From: G963665815 sp942492065
Lineage (GTDB): Bacteria; Cloacimonadota; Cloacimonadia; Cloacimonadales; JAIOQZ01
Length of the DNA: 64,000 nucleotides
Direction: 5' to 3'
Assembly (NCBI GenBank): GCA_942492065.1
Contig: CALODV010000013.1
Coordinates: 930,001 to 994,000 of the forward strand
Under the pieces are notes generated by a model, which saw only the letters and a program-made list of their open reading frames with translations, was not told the DNA's origin and made no database searches. This document shows positions 60,419-64,000 of this stretch, one piece after another; position 1 is the stretch's first letter; each line of letters begins with the position of its first letter. The position numbers and the translations under genes were made by a program.

Positions 60419-61852
60419 TTACATATTTAAAGCGTTACTAAATCTTTTTTTACATTCATCTATACCCAAAATCTCGATAATAAGCGGTATATCAGGACCG
60501 TGTTCTTCTCCAATCAATGCTGCTCTAACAGGCATGAAGAAATGTTTACCCTTGATTTTAAGGTCTTTCGATGCTCTTTTCAGCATGGATTTTGCTTCGG
60601 GTGCATCAATTGTTTCCAATGCTTCCAGCTTTGTTATCATATAAGAACATATAGTTTTTGTATCTTCGTTAGTCATAAGCTCTGCTGCGGACTCTGTGAA
60701 TACAGGATCGTTGTAGAACTTCTGAGCAAACTCGGGAGCTTCTTTGAGTGTGTTTATATACTCTCTTGTACATGATACAACATGCTCGAACTTAGCTGAA
60801 TCAGAAATATCTACTCCTGCCTCTTCGAAGAAAGGCTTTGCCAGATCAACGATATGAGAAAGATCAAGTTTTCTGATATACAGTCCGTTCATCCAGTCCA
60901 GTTTGGTTTTATCAAAGACTGCACCGGCTTTATTGACTCTTTCAAAAGAGAATTCTTCTATCATTTTGTCGAGATCAAAAATTTCATCATCAGTTTGGGG
61001 ATGCCAGCCAAGCAGAGCAACAAAGTTAACCAGAGCTTCTTTAAGGTATCCCTGCTGCACGAAAGCTTCTACGGAAAAATCCCCGTGTCGCTTACTTAAT
61101 TTGGATTTGTCTGTGTTCAGGATTAACGGCAGGTGAACCCATTCAGGCTGATCCCAGCCAAGTGATTCATAGATGAATATATGTTTTGGCGTACTTGGAA
61201 GCCATTCTTCACCTCTGAGCACGTGTGAAATCTCCATTAAATGGTCGTCTACGATTGCAGCCAGGTGATATGTTGGAAATCCGTCGGATTTGATAATAAC
61301 CTGATCGTCAACTTGTGACGAATCAATCTGTACTTCACCGCGGATTACATCGTTAAATGTGAATAGGTCATCTTTAGGCATATTGAGACGGATAACATAT
61401 TCTTCACCGTTGGCAATTTTCTGCTGGACTTCTTCTTTAGTCAGCTTTTTACAGAAACCGTCGTACTGAATCGGGAGTTTTTTAGCAGCCTGTTCTTCCC
61501 TGATTTGTTCGAGACGTTCCTTGGAGCAGAAGCAATAATATGCTTTTCCATATTCAACGAGCTGGTCAGCATATTTTCTGTATAACTCCAGTCTTTCAGA
61601 CTGAATATAAGGTCCGTAACCGTTGTCTTTTTCAGGGCCTTCATTAAAATCGATTCCCATTGACTGAAGAGAGCTGATAAGGTTTTCTATAGCACCTTCA
61701 ACGAATCTGTTTCTGTCAGTATCTTCAATCCTGAGAATAAAATCACCTTTATGTTTTTTAGCATATACATAATCATACAGTGCTGTTCGGAGTCCGCCAA
61801 GATGAAGCAGACCGGTTGGGCTTGGAGCAAATCTTACTCTTACTTTTTTCAT
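60419..61852 (-). CDS. gltX: Glutamyl-tRNA synthetase
   Basis: A 477-residue class I synthetase. The HIGH-type motif is in FAPSPTGLLHLGGLRTA (8-24), and the KMSKS-type motif is DKSKLSKRHG. Asp, Arg and the RIEDTDR segment that recognises glutamate are present. The ATG at 61852 has GAGG six nt upstream and gives the standard N-terminus; the frame is open to a TTG at 61864. The promoter must lie in the 42-bp repeat just upstream (61874-61915). First gene of a three-gene operon. Confidence 0.97.
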   Translation of the reverse strand: MKKVRVRFAPSPTGLLHLGGLRTALYDYVYAKKHKGDFILRIEDTDRNRFVEGAIENLISSLQSMGIDFNEGPEKDNGYGPYIQSERLELYRKYADQLVEYGKAYYCFCSKERLEQIREEQAAKKLPIQYDGFCKKLTKEEVQQKIANGEEYVIRLNMPKDDLFTFNDVIRGEVQIDSSQVDDQVIIKSDGFPTYHLAAIVDDHLMEISHVLRGEEWLPSTPKHIFIYESLGWDQPEWVHLPLILNTDKSKLSKRHGDFSVEAFVQQGYLKEALVNFVALLGWHPQTDDEIFDLDKMIEEFSFERVNKAGAVFDKTKLDWMNGLYIRKLDLSHIVDLAKPFFEEAGVDISDSAKFEHVVSCTREYINTLKEAPEFAQKFYNDPVFTESAAELMTNEDTKTICSYMITKLEALETIDAPEAKSMLKRASKDLKIKGKHFFMPVRAALIGEEHGPDIPLIIEILGIDECKKRFSNALNM

Positions 61853-61873
61853 TCTGCACCTCAATTAGTTATT

Positions 61874-61915
61874 TTCTGTCATTTATTGTATGATTTTGTA
61901 ATTGTCAATTACAAT
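61874..61915 (-). repeat. 42-bp direct repeat, copy 1 (gltX promoter region)
   Basis: This copy is 22 nt upstream of the gltX ATG. It matches 63279-63320 at 38 of 42 positions in the same orientation. It includes the 21-bp palindrome with centre TTGTAATTG / CAATTACAA, within which the minus strand reads TTGACA, a possible -35 hexamer. Confidence 0.88.
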
Positions 61916-62222
61916 CTTTTTAGATGGTTTTGTTGTCTGATGGGGAAAAGCTCTTGCAATCCTTATTTGAATGACTTTATATCGCAGATTATGACTCCGC
62001 TCTTTCAACTTAATTTATTAATATATAATTATATGTAAACTTTATGAGTGTTGAAAAAAATGGAAAAAGATAGGTTTTTGTGAATAATGAGGTAAAATAA
62101 TGATTTGCACATGCTGTGGATAAAACAAGCTTTTGGATAGCATTTAGATGAAAAGGTGCTGTTATTATAAGTCTAACATTTTGAGTTCAAAACTTCTTCA
62201 GCCGTACATAATGTGATTATTT
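61916..62222. other. Gap between gltX repeat and RhuM gene
   Basis: About 300 nt of AT-rich DNA with no credible gene, terminator or repeat. It lies downstream of the RhuM stop and would receive its read-through. One DnaA-like word (TGTGGATAA, 62113-62121) is present, alone. Confidence 0.5.
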
Positions 62223-63236
62223 TCAATCGATTTTTCTTTTAAGTTTACTCTCAATCTGCTTAAGCTCTTTTTCATCAAGTTGATCTGCTCTTCTGGCATC
62301 CTCATGCTTTCTTCTATTATCAAACAATTTGTATATTTCTCTAACTTTCTCTTTCATTTCGTCATTACTAATATTGCCATGTGTTTGCAAGAGAGGCTTA
62401 TCGCTAAAATCAATAATTCTATCTACGTTTTCTTTCCAGAAGCTGAGTTTTATCTCTTTTCTGTTTTTTGCCCGTAGTTCAGCTGTTTCGAGGAAAATTA
62501 TAACAAGTCTGTTTAATGTATCAATTTCATCTTCGTTTAGATAGTTCTTTGCAATAAAAATATCTTGTTTACGCACAACTGAACCTTTCCATGAAGTCAA
62601 TGCCATGTTCGGTTTGTCGCAGTCAGCTCTGGACATTATCAATTCAGCAGCAGTTTTTCCTGTAACTGCATACAATAATTTGTTTTGAGTTTCAGCAAAA
62701 AACATTTGTGTCGCTTTATCTGTTGAGTCATAGTCACTGCTCAGGCTGAACAAATCACGGATTTTCTGGTAGAATCTTTTCTCAGAAGCTCTTATATCCC
62801 TGATTCTTTCTAACAATTCATCAAAATAATCTGGTCTTCCATCTGGATTCTTCAATCTTTCATCATCCATAATAAAGCCTTTTATCATGAATTCCTTAAG
62901 ATTTTGATTTGCCCAGATGCGGAATTGCGTTCCTCTTCTGCTTCTAACCCTGAAACCAATAGCAAGAATCATATCAAGAGAATAGAATGTGACATTATAA
63001 TTTTTTCCGTCTGAGGCAGTTGTAAAGTAATTCTTTACAACTGAATTATCTTGTAATTCATTTTCTTGTAATATATTACCTATATGTTGTCCAATGTTTT
63101 GCTTTGAGGTGGCAAAAAGTTCTGCAATCTGATTCTGGTTCATCCAGACGTTGCCGTCCCGAGCTAATAACGTGACGGAGTTTCTACCATCTTCGGTTTT
63201 ATAGATAATTATCTCGGAGTTATTTATCTCATTCAT
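62223..63236 (-). CDS. RhuM-family protein (virulence protein RhuM)
   Basis: A 337-residue protein. The N-terminal half has the RhuM signature: WMNQNQIAELFATSKQNIGQHI, FYSLDMILAIGFRVRSRRGTQFRIWANQNLKEFMIKGF. The C-terminal half (YAVTGKTAAELIMSRADCDKPNMALTSW, GSVVRKQDIFIAKNYLNEDEID) is the usual RhuM extension. RhuM was named in Salmonella pathogenicity island 3 and occurs scattered in accessory regions, often near restriction or toxin-antitoxin genes. Its biochemical role is unknown. The ATG at 63236 has GAGG six nt upstream. Confidence 0.92.
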   Translation of the reverse strand: MNEINNSEIIIYKTEDGRNSVTLLARDGNVWMNQNQIAELFATSKQNIGQHIGNILQENELQDNSVVKNYFTTASDGKNYNVTFYSLDMILAIGFRVRSRRGTQFRIWANQNLKEFMIKGFIMDDERLKNPDGRPDYFDELLERIRDIRASEKRFYQKIRDLFSLSSDYDSTDKATQMFFAETQNKLLYAVTGKTAAELIMSRADCDKPNMALTSWKGSVVRKQDIFIAKNYLNEDEIDTLNRLVIIFLETAELRAKNRKEIKLSFWKENVDRIIDFSDKPLLQTHGNISNDEMKEKVREIYKLFDNRRKHEDARRADQLDEKELKQIESKLKRKID

Positions 63237-63278
63237 TACTGTCCTCAGCATAATGTATTCATTGACTTCAAGTACTCA

Positions 63279-63320
63279 TTCTGTCATTTGCTTTATTATT
63301 TTGTAATTGTCAATTACAAT
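63279..63320 (-). repeat. 42-bp direct repeat, copy 2 (RhuM promoter region)
   Basis: It lies 43 nt upstream of the RhuM ATG and is 38/42 identical to 61874-61915. The palindromic part (63300-63320) is identical in both copies. Confidence 0.88.
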
Positions 63321-63378
63321 ATTCCAGTAGTAATGATGCAGGAGTTACAACTCACTATTTTTTGTTTGATCAAAATAT

Positions 63379-63981
63379 TTATAATTTATTGTCTTTATAG
63401 TAATTATGACTTTCCATTTCGAAAAAGTAATCAGCCAACTCCATAAGTAATTGAGAATTACTTGGAACATAAGACTTTGGAAACTCTTCGGGCAAGTATT
63501 CATATAAAATTTCGATGAATTTAAAATTAGCAGATAAAAAATGCATATTATTCAGTTCACACTTAATGAGCTCAATAGCCTTTATTGTATCTTTTTTGTT
63601 TATTCTTAGAATATCATTGTTTGAATTTGTTATTTCTATATTTAAATTTGATCCCAAATAAGATGCATCATTGCAAGTATAAAAACATGGATATTTTTGG
63701 CTCAAGGAATCAAGTCTATCCAGTAGATTGATATGGAATTCTCTTAGTTCCTTGATTTTGCACTTTTTCTCAGATGAACTTAGTCCTTGAATTTTCTTGT
63801 TAGCCAACTTCAAGTAATTCTTAATATCTTCTCTGGATAAATCTGGTAAATCTAGAGTGCATTTTTTTAACTGGTTATTACTTAAGATTTGTAAAGCTGC
63901 TAAAAGTTTTGCTGTGTTGTGCTTCTTCCTGAAAAGAACTGATTTATCATCACAGTTAACTACTAAATCAGTGAGTTTCAT
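63379..63981 (-). CDS. Unknown 200-residue protein
   Basis: I do not recognise this protein. It is soluble, Lys/Asn/Leu-rich, with helical segments (SREDIKNYLKLANKKIQ, DTIKAIELIKCELNNMHFL) and no signal peptide, Cys motif or known domain. An in-frame ATG at 63981 starts it, without a clear binding site, and the window ends 19 nt upstream, so an alternative upstream start or operon partner cannot be excluded. Its composition is more AT-rich than most neighbours, which fits an accessory gene next to RhuM. Confidence 0.6.
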   Translation of the reverse strand: MKLTDLVVNCDDKSVLFRKKHNTAKLLAALQILSNNQLKKCTLDLPDLSREDIKNYLKLANKKIQGLSSSEKKCKIKELREFHINLLDRLDSLSQKYPCFYTCNDASYLGSNLNIEITNSNNDILRINKKDTIKAIELIKCELNNMHFLSANFKFIEILYEYLPEEFPKSYVPSNSQLLMELADYFFEMESHNYYKDNKL

Positions 63982-64000
63982 TTTTTGGTGTTTAATTTCA

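Noticed and set aside
62113..62121. Single DnaA-box-like TGTGGATAA near gltX
   Set aside because: It stands alone, far from the dnaA cluster, and one 9-mer match is expected by chance in AT-rich DNA.
1..64000. tRNA, rRNA, tmRNA, riboswitch or insertion sequence
   Set aside because: I read the gene-free stretches for T-loop words, conserved RNA motifs and transposase frames and found none that I could support. Covariance-model searches would be needed for a firm negative.

Overview
The window is about 64 kb of low-GC, gene-dense chromosome from a Gram-negative, probably strictly anaerobic bacterium of the FCB (Fibrobacteres-Chlorobi-Bacteroidetes) superphylum. Candidatus Cloacimonadota is my best guess; Delongbacteria or a similar candidate phylum is the main alternative. 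The outer membrane is implied by lpxK, surA and several lipoproteins. FCB membership is implied by three large secreted proteins ending in a sorting-type tail with YPNPFNPTT and YNIKGQKV-like motifs. Anaerobic life is implied by superoxide reductase, rubrerythrin, rubredoxin and flavodiiron protein instead of catalase or superoxide dismutase. MeaB hints at methylmalonyl-CoA (propionate) metabolism. No species is claimed.

Layout. 0-9.1 kb: a methyltransferase, a zinc-ribbon rhomboid protease, lpxK and cobA, then a minus-strand oxygen-defence cluster headed by a PerR-like regulator: perR, mutM, fprA, ftn, dfx, rbr, a small ferredoxin-fold protein, rubredoxin and a ferritin-like gene. 9.2-15.4 kb: two secreted sorting-tail proteins separated by a repeat-rich intergenic island. 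15.8-21.6 kb: housekeeping genes (obgE, dprA, rph, aroK, smpB) and dnaA, with consensus DnaA boxes on both sides of dnaA, so the replication origin is probably here. 21.6-32.3 kb: one tightly packed plus-strand run (lipoprotein, lipoprotein PPIase, surA, pgpA, yajC, def, fmt, DUF116, coiled-coil protein, secreted M1 aminopeptidase). 32.4-35.3 kb: a secreted flavodoxin-like protein, then panD-panC-lhgO. 35.3-40.5 kb: a 1307-residue HEAT-repeat protein and a membrane-anchored unknown, embedded in repeat islands.

40.8-49.0 kb holds the most interesting unit: an eight-gene minus-strand operon of XpaC-like protein, TelA, DUF4178-like, DUF2617-like, a lipoprotein, tandem DUF350, membrane-fused spermidine synthase and a K+ channel with an RCK-like domain. 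It looks like an envelope or toxic-anion stress module coupling polyamine synthesis to ion flux. 49.4-53.2 kb: a propeller lipoprotein, meaB and two duplicated TonB-C-like lipoproteins, each with its own copy of the same promoter. 53.2-57.8 kb: a MacAB-type efflux operon behind a near-perfect sigma-54 promoter with two tandem upstream sites. 57.9-61.9 kb: a CheY-like receiver and the gltX-GNAT-holB operon. 62.2-64 kb: a RhuM-family gene bracketed by 42-bp direct repeats, plus an unknown protein.

Several families of short palindromic repeats recur in the gene-free stretches near 12, 15.5, 39.5, 40.7 and 58.5 kb. I saw no tRNA, rRNA, CRISPR array, insertion sequence or prophage. All assignments are by eye from motifs; no database search was run.
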